A DNA stretch of 64,000 nucleotides from contig NZ_JACHGV010000008.1 in NCBI RefSeq assembly GCF_014202475.1, forward strand, positions 1-64,000. The letters run 5' to 3'. Both the position numbers and the translations under genes were made by a program. The stretch's first letter is position 1. The number at the start of each line of letters is the position of its first letter. Source of the stretch: Streptomyces paradoxus (GTDB taxonomy: Bacteria; Actinomycetota; Actinomycetes; Streptomycetales; Streptomycetaceae). The notes beneath the pieces were generated by a model that was given only the letters and a program-made list of their open reading frames with translations, was not told the DNA's origin and made no database searches. Of the stretch, positions 1 through 9,274 are shown one piece after another.

Positions 1-209
1 GCGAACATCAGCAGCATGATCGTGCCGTGCATCGTGAACGCCTGGTTGAACTGCTCGTTCGACATGATCTGCAGACCAGGCCGGGCGAGCTCGGCACGCA
101 TGAACAGCGCCATCACGCCACCGATGACGAAGAACGCGAACGACGTCGCCAGGTACAGCGTGCCGATCGTCTTGTGATCCGTGGTCGTCAGCCACTTGAG
201 GTGCCTCAT
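1..209 (-). CDS. ctaD: Cytochrome c oxidase subunit I, N-terminal part (cut by window edge)
   Basis: Only about 69 N-terminal residues are present. They read as haem-copper oxidase subunit I of the aa3 branch: a KWLTTTDHKTIGTLYL opening, a first membrane helix at about residues 18-36, and a second stretch, NEQFNQAFTMHGTIMLLMF, containing the conserved helix II histidine region that ligates haem. The enzyme reduces oxygen at the end of the respiratory chain in the cytoplasmic membrane. The start at 207-209 leaves only MRHL before the conserved block, whereas the usual streptomycete CtaD has a longer N-terminal tail. No other cytochrome oxidase genes lie on the visible side, and the next gene is a divergent ECF sigma factor, so this may be a second ctaD copy rather than the housekeeping one (inference). 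Confidence 0.9.
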   Translation of the reverse strand, partial: MRHLKWLTTTDHKTIGTLYLATSFAFFVIGGVMALFMRAELARPGLQIMSNEQFNQAFTMHGTIMLLMF

Positions 210-314
210 GCCCCGCCTGTGTCCGCGCCCCGCCCGGACGTCACACTTCACTGACGCGACGAGCATCACGAAAACGGGTGTGACGATCGGGAAGCTGCCG
301 GACAAGAACGGGAC

Positions 315-875
315 ATGAGCAACGACGAGAACTTCGCCGCTGCCTACCGCGAGCACTACTGGGCGGTCAGCCGTTATGTCGCCCGGCGACTGGACGGGCG
401 GGCCGGCGACGTGGAGGAAGTGGTGGCGGAGGTGTTCACGGTCGCCTGGCGGCGCCGGGCCGACCTCCCGGCCGCCGCGCTGCCCTGGCTGTACGGCGTG
501 GCACGCAACTGCCTGGCCAACGCGGTACGCGGCCACGGACGCCGCCGCCGGCTCGTCGACCGGCTCGGCAACGACGACACCGCGCACGGACGGCACATCG
601 CGGCGGGCCCCGAGGCCGACACGCCCGGCGGCTGGGTGCACGAGGCACTCGCCCGGCTCTCCGCGGCCGACCAGGAGGTGCTCCGGCTGACGGCCTGGGA
701 GGAACTGGGCATCGACGAGGTCGCCGTCGTCCTCGGCTGCGGCAGCCGGGCCGCGTCCATGCGGCTGCACCGGGCCCGGCGCCGCCTCAGAGCCGAGATC
801 GACCGCATGCGTCCCGAGCCCCCGCTCGCCGGGCACCCCTGCATGACCGCCCCGAAGGAGCACGGCCATGGCTGA
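315..875 (+). CDS. ECF-type RNA polymerase sigma factor
   Basis: This 186-residue protein has the two-domain layout of extracytoplasmic-function sigma factors. Region 2 covers about residues 8-75 (AAYREHYWAVSRYVARRL, then the PWLYGVARNCLAN block that contacts the -10 element). Region 4 covers about residues 110-160, with a helix-turn-helix around EELGIDEVAVVLGCGSRAAS. It would direct core RNA polymerase to a small regulon. The stop overlaps the start of the next gene by 8 bases, so the two are translationally coupled. That next gene is of the CU044_5270 family, a regular partner of this ECF group and the likely membrane signalling partner. No zinc-dependent anti-sigma motif (HxxxCxxC) is visible in the pair. 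Confidence 0.9.
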   Translation: MSNDENFAAAYREHYWAVSRYVARRLDGRAGDVEEVVAEVFTVAWRRRADLPAAALPWLYGVARNCLANAVRGHGRRRRLVDRLGNDDTAHGRHIAAGPEADTPGGWVHEALARLSAADQEVLRLTAWEELGIDEVAVVLGCGSRAASMRLHRARRRLRAEIDRMRPEPPLAGHPCMTAPKEHGHG

Positions 876-2010
876 CGAACTCGAACTTCTGCGCGGCGCC
901 GACCCGGTACCGCCCCACGGTCCCCACTTCGGTGACGGTCCCCTGGACCACAACGCCGAGCGCCGGCTCGAGCAACTGCTGCGGGACCAGGGCGACCGGC
1001 CGGCGGGCCGTCAGCGAGGCCGACCGGGTCTGCTCTCCGGCCGTCGGCGGCGTCGACAAGGTCGGTTCCCCGGCCGACTGCAGGGCCGACCGAGTCCGTT
1101 CCCCGGCCGTCCGCGGACGGGGCAGGGCCCGTTTCCCGGCCGTCCGCGGGAGCGCCTGCTGCCAGGGTCCGGCCGGCTCCGGCTGGCCTGGGGCCTGGTC
1201 GCCACGGCCGTCGTTGCCGCTGTGACCCTCACCCTCGTGCTGAGCGGACCCAGCACCCCACCCGCGGTCGCCGCCCCCCGACCGCTGGTGGTCGAGACCG
1301 GCTCCACTCCCGTGTCCCTGGCCCGTCTGGCCGAGCGGGCGTCAGCCGCCGCCGGGACCGCCGGTGCGCCCCGCCTGCGCAAGGGCACGCACGTGCAGTC
1401 CTGGAGCCTGGGCATGTCCGACGACAGGCCCCCGATCACCCTGCCCCAGGAGCGCATCGTGCGCTGGCGGGCCGACGCCAGCCACACCGAACTCGTCGTG
1501 GCCACGGACCCGAGGCATCCGGGCCGCCCGGTCCTCTCGGACGAGGGAGGCGAGCCGCACCTCGTCGACGACGGCCACGTCCTCGTCGACCGGGCTTACC
1601 CGCCGAGCTGGAGCGACGCGCCGCCTCAGTCGCCGCCGCCCCGTGACCCGGCCCGGCTGCGCGCCTACCTGATGGAGTCTCAGTTCACCGACGCGCCGCT
1701 GACCACTCCCGAACTGCTGGATGCCGTGGCCACGCTGCTGGACCACTGGACCCTCGGCGCCCGGGAGAGCGCCGCGCTCGCCCGGCTGCTGGCCGGCGCG
1801 GAGGGACTGAGGCCGGTCGGCCGGGTGACCGACCGGATGGGCCGGCACGGCCAGGCCTATGTGAACGACAGCGGCGGCGTCCGCCGCATGCTGATCATGG
1901 ACCCGGCCACCGGCGTCGTCCTCGGGCTGGAGAGCACCCTCACCGAGCCGGAGCCCGCGTTCGGCGTCGAGGAGGGCGACGTCATGTCGTACAGCGCCTG
2001 GATGCGCTGA
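868..2010 (+). CDS. CU044_5270 family membrane protein, partner of the ECF sigma factor
   Basis: This 380-residue protein has one predicted membrane helix at about residues 108-128 (AWGLVATAVVAAVTLTLVL). An Arg/Pro-rich cytoplasmic segment precedes it and an outer domain of about 250 residues follows, giving the architecture of the actinobacterial CU044_5270 family found downstream of ECF sigma genes. The start is fixed by an AAGGAG site at about 854-860 and an 8-base overlap with the sigma gene. Unusually, residues 56-99 consist of four imperfect 11-residue repeats of the type FPGRPRTGQGP, encoded by 33-base tandem repeats. A role in holding or releasing the sigma factor is inferred from gene pairing; the biochemical function of the family is not established. 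Confidence 0.8.
   Translation: MADELELLRGADPVPPHGPHFGDGPLDHNAERRLEQLLRDQGDRPAGRQRGRPGLLSGRRRRRQGRFPGRLQGRPSPFPGRPRTGQGPFPGRPRERLLPGSGRLRLAWGLVATAVVAAVTLTLVLSGPSTPPAVAAPRPLVVETGSTPVSLARLAERASAAAGTAGAPRLRKGTHVQSWSLGMSDDRPPITLPQERIVRWRADASHTELVVATDPRHPGRPVLSDEGGEPHLVDDGHVLVDRAYPPSWSDAPPQSPPPRDPARLRAYLMESQFTDAPLTTPELLDAVATLLDHWTLGARESAALARLLAGAEGLRPVGRVTDRMGRHGQAYVNDSGGVRRMLIMDPATGVVLGLESTLTEPEPAFGVEEGDVMSYSAWMR
1033..1164 (+). repeat. Four imperfect 33-base in-frame tandem repeats
   Basis: Units begin at 1033, 1066, 1099 and 1132, each 33 bases (11 codons). The last three share the core TTYCCCGGCCGNC and encode FPGR-type units; the first is more diverged (LSGRRRRRQGR). They lie in the cytoplasmic N-terminal part of the CU044_5270 protein, just before its membrane helix. 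Copy number may vary between strains. Confidence 0.8.
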
Positions 2011-2211
2011 TCACACGATGGCCATCACGGCCGCCGACAGGTCCCGCGCCGGGCGTGCACGACCCGAACCCGGGCAGCCCGGAACTCATGGTGGCGAAGG
2101 AGGCGAAGGTGACGCCATCGACCGGGTGCCGCAGCAGGATGCATGATCCACTCCTGGCGGGTGAACTGCTCCGGCCCGGCCGCACCCTGACGGAGCCCGG
2201 CGCGGCTCCCG

Positions 2212-2577
2212 TTACTCGTCCCAGGCCTGGACCAGCGTCTGCTCGGCGATCTTGCCGCCGCGCAGCGCGATCATGGACTCGGACAGTACGCGCACCCCGT
2301 CCGCGTACTCGCAGCTCTCGCTGTAGGCGGCTTCGTCACCCTCGATCACACACCGCTCCAGCTTGTGCGACATGTCGCGGCTGTAGACGTCCTCCAGCAT
2401 CCGGCCGATCTCGTCGCGGCCGTGCAGGACCTTGGGGTGGCTCGGCTGGGTCGTACGGTCCACGATGCGCAGCTCCGCATCGTCGGCGTACAGCGAGAGC
2501 AGGATGTCCGGTGTCTGCCCTTCCAGGCCCCGGCGCAGCGTCTCTCGGTCGAAGGCGGGTTCTGCCGCTGTTCCCAT
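2212..2577 (-). CDS. SnoaL/NTF2-like small protein (nuclear transport factor 2 family)
   Basis: This 121-residue protein has the pattern of the NTF2-like/SnoaL fold: an N-terminal helix region (FDRETLRRGLEGQTPDILLS), the LYADDAELRIVD strand, a VLHGRDEIGRMLEDVY segment, and long beta strands ending in KIAEQTLVQAWDE. Family members are single-domain cups that act as small-molecule binding proteins, isomerases or hydrolases, and sequence alone does not show which. The start at 2577 is preceded by a GAAGGGAG ribosome-binding site. An open frame extends upstream but lacks a comparable site. The gene stands alone between a rightward ECF pair and a leftward ABC exporter. Confidence 0.75.
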   Translation of the reverse strand: MGTAAEPAFDRETLRRGLEGQTPDILLSLYADDAELRIVDRTTQPSHPKVLHGRDEIGRMLEDVYSRDMSHKLERCVIEGDEAAYSESCEYADGVRVLSESMIALRGGKIAEQTLVQAWDE

Positions 2578-2933
2578 GACGACTCCCTTCGAAGGGCCGC
2601 GACCCGGCGGGAGCGGGCCGCGAAAGGCCTCTCCTGATGAGCGTCCTCCCGCCCGGCGGGCTCGGCAAGCGCAGCCGGGGCACTGGGCCTGACGGGTGGG
2701 CGGCACCGCCCGCACGGGTACGCCGGAAGCCCGCCCGCGGTGCGGCAGGCATGATCTCAACACGACGTATCGCCCCCGCCGTTCACCGGCCTCGCCGCTC
2801 CGATGGCGAACGCGGCCGACGCGGAAGCGAAGAGCCCGCTCAGCCCGCTCTTCGGCTTCGTGCGGAACATTCGCCGACCGCGTGTGTGCGGAAGGGCCGC
2901 CCGGCTCCGGGCGGCCCTCATCCGTGCCCGGAA
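2578..2933. other. Intergenic region without a gene
   Basis: This stretch of about 355 bases separates two leftward genes. It should hold the promoter of the NTF2-like gene at its left end and the terminator of the ABC exporter at its right end. Open frames here lack ribosome-binding sites and credible codon use. Confidence 0.5.
2894..2917 (-). terminator. Hairpin downstream of the ABC exporter gene
   Basis: A perfect 10-bp stem (GGGCCGCCCG at 2894-2903 paired with CGGGCGGCCC at 2908-2917) closes a GCTC loop 16 bases beyond the exporter stop codon. No T-run follows, as is common for actinomycete terminators. Confidence 0.7.
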
Positions 2934-4688
<1,755 letters not shown>

Positions 4689-4858
4689 GGCGCTCCCTAG
4701 GCGTCGGCGGAGCGTTCAGGCTACGTCGCCCCCGACCCGCCCGGCCTGCCCTTTCCGCCCTTTCCGGCGGAGGGGCGTGGCCGATCCGCGTCCCTTACCG
4801 ATCAGTCGCGCGTAGGGTCGGAAAGGAACGGACCCCGGCCGACGAAGGAGTCAGCACC

Positions 4859-5947
4859 ATGGCCCAGGAAGTACGCGGCGTGATCGCCCCCGGCAAGGAC
4901 GAGCCGGTGCGGATCGAGACGGTCCTGGTGCCCGACCCCGGCCCGGGCGAGGCGGTGGTGCGGGTCCAGGCCTGCGGGGTGTGCCACACCGACCTGCACT
5001 ACAAGCAGGGCGGCATCAACGACGAGTTCCCGTTCCTGCTGGGCCACGAGGCCGCCGGCGTGGTCGAGGCGGTCGGCCCCGGCGTCACCGACGTCGAGCC
5101 CGGTGACTTCGTGATCCTCAACTGGCGCGCGGTGTGCGGGAAGTGCCGGGCCTGTCTGCGCGGGCGGCCCTGGTACTGCTTCGACACCCACAACGCGCGG
5201 CAGAAGATGACCCTGGCCTCGACCGGCCAGGAGCTGTCCCCGGCCCTCGGCATCGGCGCCTTCGCGGAGAAGACGCTGGTCGCGGCCGGGCAGTGCACCA
5301 AGGTCGACCCGAGCGTCGCCCCGCAGGTGGCCGGGCTGCTGGGCTGCGGGGTGATGGCCGGCATCGGCGCCGCGATCAACACCGGGAACGTCGGCCGGGG
5401 CGACTCGGTCGCCGTGATCGGCTGCGGCGGTGTCGGCGACGCGGCCATCGCCGGATCGCACCTGGCCGGAGCGGCGACGATCATCGCCGTCGACATCGAC
5501 GACCGAAAACTGGAGACCGCGCGCTCCATGGGCGCCACCCACACCGTCAACTCCCGCCAGAGCGACCCGGTCGAGGCCATCCGTGAGCTCACCGGCGGCT
5601 TCGGCGCCGACGTCGTCATCGAGGCCGTCGGCCGCCCGGAGACGTACAAGCAGGCCTTCTACGCCCGGGACCTCGCCGGCACGGTCGTCCTCGTCGGTGT
5701 CCCCACCCCCGAGATGAAGCTCGACCTGCCGCTGCTCGACGTCTTCGGCCGCGGCGGCGCACTGAAGTCGAGCTGGTACGGCGACTGCCTGCCCTCCCGC
5801 GACTTCCCCATGCTGATCGACCTGCATCTGCAGGGGCGTCTGGACCTCGGCGCGTTCGTGACCGAGACCATCCAGCTCGACGAGGTGGAGAAGGCGTTCG
5901 AGCGGATGCACCATGGCGACGTGCTGCGCTCGGTGGTGGTGCTGTGA
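4859..5947 (+). CDS. mscR: S-(hydroxymethyl)mycothiol dehydrogenase (zinc alcohol dehydrogenase family)
   Basis: This 362-residue medium-chain dehydrogenase has the catalytic zinc site (CGVCHTD near residue 40, GHEAAGVVE near 62), a four-cysteine structural zinc lobe (CGKCRACLRGRPWYC, about residues 93-107) and a Rossmann motif, GCGGVGD, near 192. Sequence and length match the mycothiol-dependent formaldehyde dehydrogenase of actinobacteria (MscR/AdhE2), which oxidises the formaldehyde-mycothiol adduct with NAD and can reduce S-nitrosomycothiol. The ATG at 4859 is preceded by GAAGGAG at about 4843-4849, better than in-frame alternatives upstream. The next gene starts within its stop codon, so the two form one formaldehyde-detoxification unit. 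Confidence 0.9.
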   Translation: MAQEVRGVIAPGKDEPVRIETVLVPDPGPGEAVVRVQACGVCHTDLHYKQGGINDEFPFLLGHEAAGVVEAVGPGVTDVEPGDFVILNWRAVCGKCRACLRGRPWYCFDTHNARQKMTLASTGQELSPALGIGAFAEKTLVAAGQCTKVDPSVAPQVAGLLGCGVMAGIGAAINTGNVGRGDSVAVIGCGGVGDAAIAGSHLAGAATIIAVDIDDRKLETARSMGATHTVNSRQSDPVEAIRELTGGFGADVVIEAVGRPETYKQAFYARDLAGTVVLVGVPTPEMKLDLPLLDVFGRGGALKSSWYGDCLPSRDFPMLIDLHLQGRLDLGAFVTETIQLDEVEKAFERMHHGDVLRSVVVL

Positions 5948-6576
5948 TGGCGGCCCGCATCGAACACCTCGTCACCTCCGGGCAGTTCAGCCTCGACGGC
6001 GGCACCTGGGACGTCGACAACAACGTGTGGATCGTCGGCGACGACCACGAGGCGATCGTCATCGACGCCGCCCACGACGCCGACGCCATCGCCGAGGCCG
6101 TCGGGGACCGCAGGCTCACGGCCATCGTGTGCACGCACGCCCACAACGACCACATCGACGCCGCCCCCGCCCTCGCCGAGCGCACCGGCGCCACCATCTG
6201 GCTGCACCACGACGACCTGCCGCTGTGGAAGCAGACCCACCCGGACCGCGAGCCGGACGCCTGGCTGGTCGACGGCCAGACGATCGAGGCCGGGGGTGCC
6301 GACCTCAGGGTCCTGCACACCCCGGGGCACGCGCCCGGCGCCGTCTGCCTCTACGACCCGGGGCTCGGCACCGTCTTCACCGGCGACACCCTCTTCCAGG
6401 GCGGCCCCGGCGCAACCGGCCGCTCCTTCTCGCACTTCCCGACGATCATCGACTCGATCCGCGACCGGCTGCTCACCCTGCCCCCCGGCACGACGGTCCG
6501 CACCGGCCACGGCGACTCCACCACCATCGGCGCGGAGGCCCCGCACCTGGAGGAATGGATCGCCCGGGGCCACTGA
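5947..6576 (+). CDS. Metallo-beta-lactamase-fold hydrolase, probable S-formylmycothiol hydrolase
   Basis: This 209-residue protein has the MBL-fold metal motif HAHNDHID (HxHxDH) near residue 63, a second histidine in LHTPGHAPG near 125, the GDTLF aspartate loop near 148, and a terminal TGHGD histidine. This is the dinuclear-metal set of the glyoxalase II-like branch. Its start overlaps the mscR stop (TGATG), and a GTG three bases earlier is an alternative start. Genes of this type beside mscR are the usual candidates for hydrolysing the S-formylmycothiol that MscR forms, releasing formate and mycothiol. That role is inferred from context and family, not shown by the sequence. Confidence 0.85.
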   Translation: MAARIEHLVTSGQFSLDGGTWDVDNNVWIVGDDHEAIVIDAAHDADAIAEAVGDRRLTAIVCTHAHNDHIDAAPALAERTGATIWLHHDDLPLWKQTHPDREPDAWLVDGQTIEAGGADLRVLHTPGHAPGAVCLYDPGLGTVFTGDTLFQGGPGATGRSFSHFPTIIDSIRDRLLTLPPGTTVRTGHGDSTTIGAEAPHLEEWIARGH

Positions 6577-6666
6577 TCGCGAGCCGCCCGTAAAAGGCGA
6601 CAGAAGATGTCCGGCTTACCCGCCACCCTGGAGACGACAAGCAGCCACGGTCACAGGAGGTCGGAC

Positions 6667-7581
6667 ATGTCAGCTCCGTTGCAGGGCAAGGTCGCACTGG
6701 TCGCCGGTGCGACCCGGGGCGCCGGGCGGGGGATCGCCGTCGAACTCGGCGCGGCCGGAGCCACGGTCTACGTCACCGGCCGCACCACCCGCGCCCGCCG
6801 CTCGGAGTACGACCGGCCCGAGACCATCGAGGACACCGCCGACCTGGTCACCGCCGCCGGCGGCCGGGGTGTCCCCGTCCCCACCGACCACCTGGACCGG
6901 GCGCAGGTCAAGGCGCTCGTGGACAGGATCGCCGACGAGCAGGGCCGCCTCGACGTCCTCGTCAACGACATCTGGGGCGGCGAGAAGCTCTTCGAGTGGG
7001 ACACCCCGCTCTGGGAGCACGACCTCGACAACGGCCTGCGTCTGCTCCGGCTCGCGATCGAGACGCACGCCGTCACCAGCCACCACGCCCTCCCCCTGCT
7101 GCTGCGCAACCCCGAAGGCCTGGTCGTCGAGGTCACCGACGGCACCGCCGAATACAACGCCGAGAACTACCGCAACAGCTTCTTCTACGACCTCGCCAAG
7201 ACCTCCGTGCTGCGCATGGCCTTCTCCCTCGGCCACGAACTCGGCCCGCGCGGCGCCACCGCCGTCGCCCTCACCCCGGGCTGGCTGCGCTCGGAGATCA
7301 TGCTGGACGTCTACGGGGTGAGCGAGGAGAACTGGCGCGACGCACTGGAACGCGTCCCGCACTTCGCCATCTCGGAGACCCCGCACTACGTGGGCCGGGC
7401 GGTGGCCGCACTGGCCGCCGACCGGGACGTGGCGCGCTGGAACGGACAGTCCCTCTCCAGCGGCGGACTCGCCCAGGTGTACGGCTTCACGGACCTCGAC
7501 GGCAGCCGCCCGGACGCCTGGCGTTACGTCGTCGAGGTCCAGGACGCGGGCAAGCCCGCGGACGTCACCGGATACCGGTGA
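6667..7581 (+). CDS. Short-chain dehydrogenase/reductase (SDR) family oxidoreductase
   Basis: This 304-residue SDR has the cofactor-binding glycine motif GATRGAGRG near residue 14, an ND-type strand motif (VLVNDIWGG, in place of the usual NNAG) near 99, and a YDLAK catalytic Tyr/Lys pair near 175. The C-terminal extension makes it longer than classical 250-residue SDRs. The start at 6667 has a strong AGGAGG site; an upstream in-frame ATG does not. It follows the formaldehyde operon with a 90-base gap, so it may be co-transcribed or separate. Substrate unknown. Confidence 0.85.
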   Translation: MSAPLQGKVALVAGATRGAGRGIAVELGAAGATVYVTGRTTRARRSEYDRPETIEDTADLVTAAGGRGVPVPTDHLDRAQVKALVDRIADEQGRLDVLVNDIWGGEKLFEWDTPLWEHDLDNGLRLLRLAIETHAVTSHHALPLLLRNPEGLVVEVTDGTAEYNAENYRNSFFYDLAKTSVLRMAFSLGHELGPRGATAVALTPGWLRSEIMLDVYGVSEENWRDALERVPHFAISETPHYVGRAVAALAADRDVARWNGQSLSSGGLAQVYGFTDLDGSRPDAWRYVVEVQDAGKPADVTGYR

Positions 7582-7602
7582 CGCGGACGCGCCGCGGGTT
7601 CG

Positions 7603-8319
7603 TCACGGGTCGCTCTCGACGAAGCGGTCCAGCAGCGCGTCCAGCCCGGCCGCCAGGCCCTCCGGACCGCCCCGCTCGGCGAAGGCGGGTGCGGTCGCGC
7701 GGAGCCTCGGCAGCTCCCCCGACGGCATGCGGTACAGCCCGAGCCGGAACGCGGGGTCGGGTTCCCGGGGGTCGTCCACCACGGCCCGCAGTTCCACGGC
7801 CACGTACCCGAGGACCCAGGCGGTGAAGGCACGCAGGACCGGGGCGGAACGGGTCTCCTCCAAGCCGGCGTCCCAGAGCGCGCCGAGCACCCTTTCGTGA
7901 TCCCTGAGGACCGCCGGCGCCCTGCGCGCCAGCGGCACCTCGGTGAAACGTGTGAAGATCAGGGGCGCACCCTCGGGGTGGTCGAGACAGACCTGATAGG
8001 TGATCCGGGCGATGCGATGCAGTTCGGCCCGCCACGCGGGGCTCGCTGCGTCGGCCGCCGTGTCCGGGGCGGGGGTCCGGGCGAGCCGGTCCTCCAGTTG
8101 CAGGAACAGGGCCTCCACCACGCCGTCCAGCAGCGCGGTCTTGCCCGGCGCGTAGCGGTACAGGGACATGGCCTCCACACCGAGCTCGGCTCCCAGCCTG
8201 CGCATGGTCAGGGCCGCAAGGCCTTCACGGTCGACGAGGTCCAGGGCCGCGGCGAGGACCCTCTCGCGACTGAGCCTGCCGGGGCGTCCCTCGTCGTCGC
8301 CCGGTCCCGCGCCGTCCAT
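7603..8319 (-). CDS. TetR/AcrR family transcriptional regulator
   Basis: This protein of about 238 residues has an N-terminal TetR helix-turn-helix at about residues 17-60 (LTMRRLGAELGVEAMSLYRY) and a C-terminal ligand domain of the tetracycline-repressor type (WRAELHRIARITYQVCLDHP...). It would be a ligand-controlled repressor. ATG at 8319 is preceded by GGAGG at a good distance; GTG at 8325 is also possible. It lies 36 bases downstream of the sortase on the same strand, so it may be the last gene of the surface module and its regulator (inference). Confidence 0.88.
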   Translation of the reverse strand: MDGAGPGDDEGRPGRLSRERVLAAALDLVDREGLAALTMRRLGAELGVEAMSLYRYAPGKTALLDGVVEALFLQLEDRLARTPAPDTAADAASPAWRAELHRIARITYQVCLDHPEGAPLIFTRFTEVPLARRAPAVLRDHERVLGALWDAGLEETRSAPVLRAFTAWVLGYVAVELRAVVDDPREPDPAFRLGLYRMPSGELPRLRATAPAFAERGGPEGLAAGLDALLDRFVESDP

Positions 8320-8355
8320 CGTCACCTGCCTCCTCCGCGGAGATGTCGCGTGCCG

Positions 8356-8979
8356 TCACGGCCGCTCCCGTTCGCCCCACACGACGAACCGGTGGACGTA
8401 CGTGCCGTCCCAGCCGCGGTCCGTACACGTGATGAGGGTGATCCGGGCCTTGTCGGGCCGGGCTCCCGGCTTGCCGGGAACGGGAAGGAGAACGCCGACG
8501 TCCGAGGGCTCCACGACCTTGCTGTGGGTGACCCGGTAGGTGTAGGTCGTCCGCTTCCACTCGACGTCGATCGTGTCGCCCTTCCTCAGCTCGGGGAGCC
8601 GGTTGAAGGGCTCTCCCCACCCCGTCCGATGACCCGCGACCGCGAAGTTGCCCGTCTCGCCCGGCAGCGCCGTCTCCGGGAAGTGCCCCGGGCCCTTTTC
8701 GAGGGCCTTCTGGGAGACGCCCTCGACGATCACCGGGGCGAATTCCTGGCCGAACCGGGGGACGCGCAGTACGGCGACGGCCTCGCCGGCGCGCGGATCG
8801 GCTTTGTCCTCAGGTGCTTTCCGCGGTGGAGCGGCCGACTGTCGAAGGCCTTCGCGCAATGCCTGCTGCGTATGGTCGTAGGCGTCGTCGGCCTGACGGT
8901 CGTGGAAGAGTCTGAGGCCGCCCAAGGCCAGTCCGGCGAGAATCAGGCCGATACTCAGAATGCGGATCACCCTTCTCAT
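8356..8979 (-). CDS. Class E-type sortase (transpeptidase)
   Basis: This 207-residue protein has an N-terminal membrane anchor (about residues 4-25, IRILSIGLILAGLALGGL) and a sortase beta-barrel. The catalytic residues are visible: His117 in VAGHRTGWGEPF, Cys185 in TLITCTD and Arg197 in YVHRF. The GHR-xGxGEPF and TLxTC patterns match class E sortases of Streptomyces. Sortases cut surface proteins at an LPXTG-like motif on the outer membrane face and transfer them to a nucleophile, usually cell-wall peptide. The start has an ideal AGGAGG site. A 57-residue LPVTG protein lies immediately upstream on the same strand, 57 bases away, and is the obvious substrate. Class E enzymes characteristically prefer LAXTG, so LPVTG is a departure worth noting. 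Confidence 0.88.
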   Translation of the reverse strand: MRRVIRILSIGLILAGLALGGLRLFHDRQADDAYDHTQQALREGLRQSAAPPRKAPEDKADPRAGEAVAVLRVPRFGQEFAPVIVEGVSQKALEKGPGHFPETALPGETGNFAVAGHRTGWGEPFNRLPELRKGDTIDVEWKRTTYTYRVTHSKVVEPSDVGVLLPVPGKPGARPDKARITLITCTDRGWDGTYVHRFVVWGERERP

Positions 8980-9036
8980 TCCGGACCTCCTGCATTGCGG
9001 AGGGGCCACTCCCATGGCCCCGCCCGGGCGACCTTG

Positions 9037-9210
9037 TCAGGCGTCGTCCCCGACCTTGCGCGGGATCAGCCGCAGTGCTGCGCATCCCGCCGAGATCAGA
9101 ACGAAGACGACGATCCAGAACCAGACACTTTCGGGGCCCCCTGTGACCGGCAGCAGCCCGGCCCCGGTGGTTCCTCCGGCTGTGGTGCCTGCGCCTACAT
9201 AGTTCGCCAT
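9037..9210 (-). CDS. LPVTG microprotein, probable dedicated sortase substrate (57 aa)
   Basis: The protein is little more than a sorting signal: a Gly/Thr/Ala-rich, uncharged 19-residue lead (MANYVGAGTTAGGTTGAGL), LPVTG at residues 20-24, a membrane helix at about 29-48 (VWFWIVVFVLISAGCAAL) and a basic tail (RLIPRKVGDDA). There is no signal peptide, and the in-frame upstream sequence offers none. The positive C-terminal flank and uncharged N-terminus predict an N-outside, C-inside topology, which would place LPVTG on the outer face without a secretion signal (inference). An AAAGGAAAAG ribosome-binding site precedes the ATG. It sits between a family 2 glycosyltransferase and a sortase on the same strand. 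After cleavage only a 23-residue peptide would remain to be attached, so it may be a carrier, anchor or primer rather than a classical surface protein. Confidence 0.8.
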   Translation of the reverse strand: MANYVGAGTTAGGTTGAGLLPVTGGPESVWFWIVVFVLISAGCAALRLIPRKVGDDA

Positions 9211-9274
9211 GATCTTTTCCTTTCTCCGCCTGCATTTCAATGTGTGAGCCGTTGTGCGAGTCGTCGTGCGGGTG

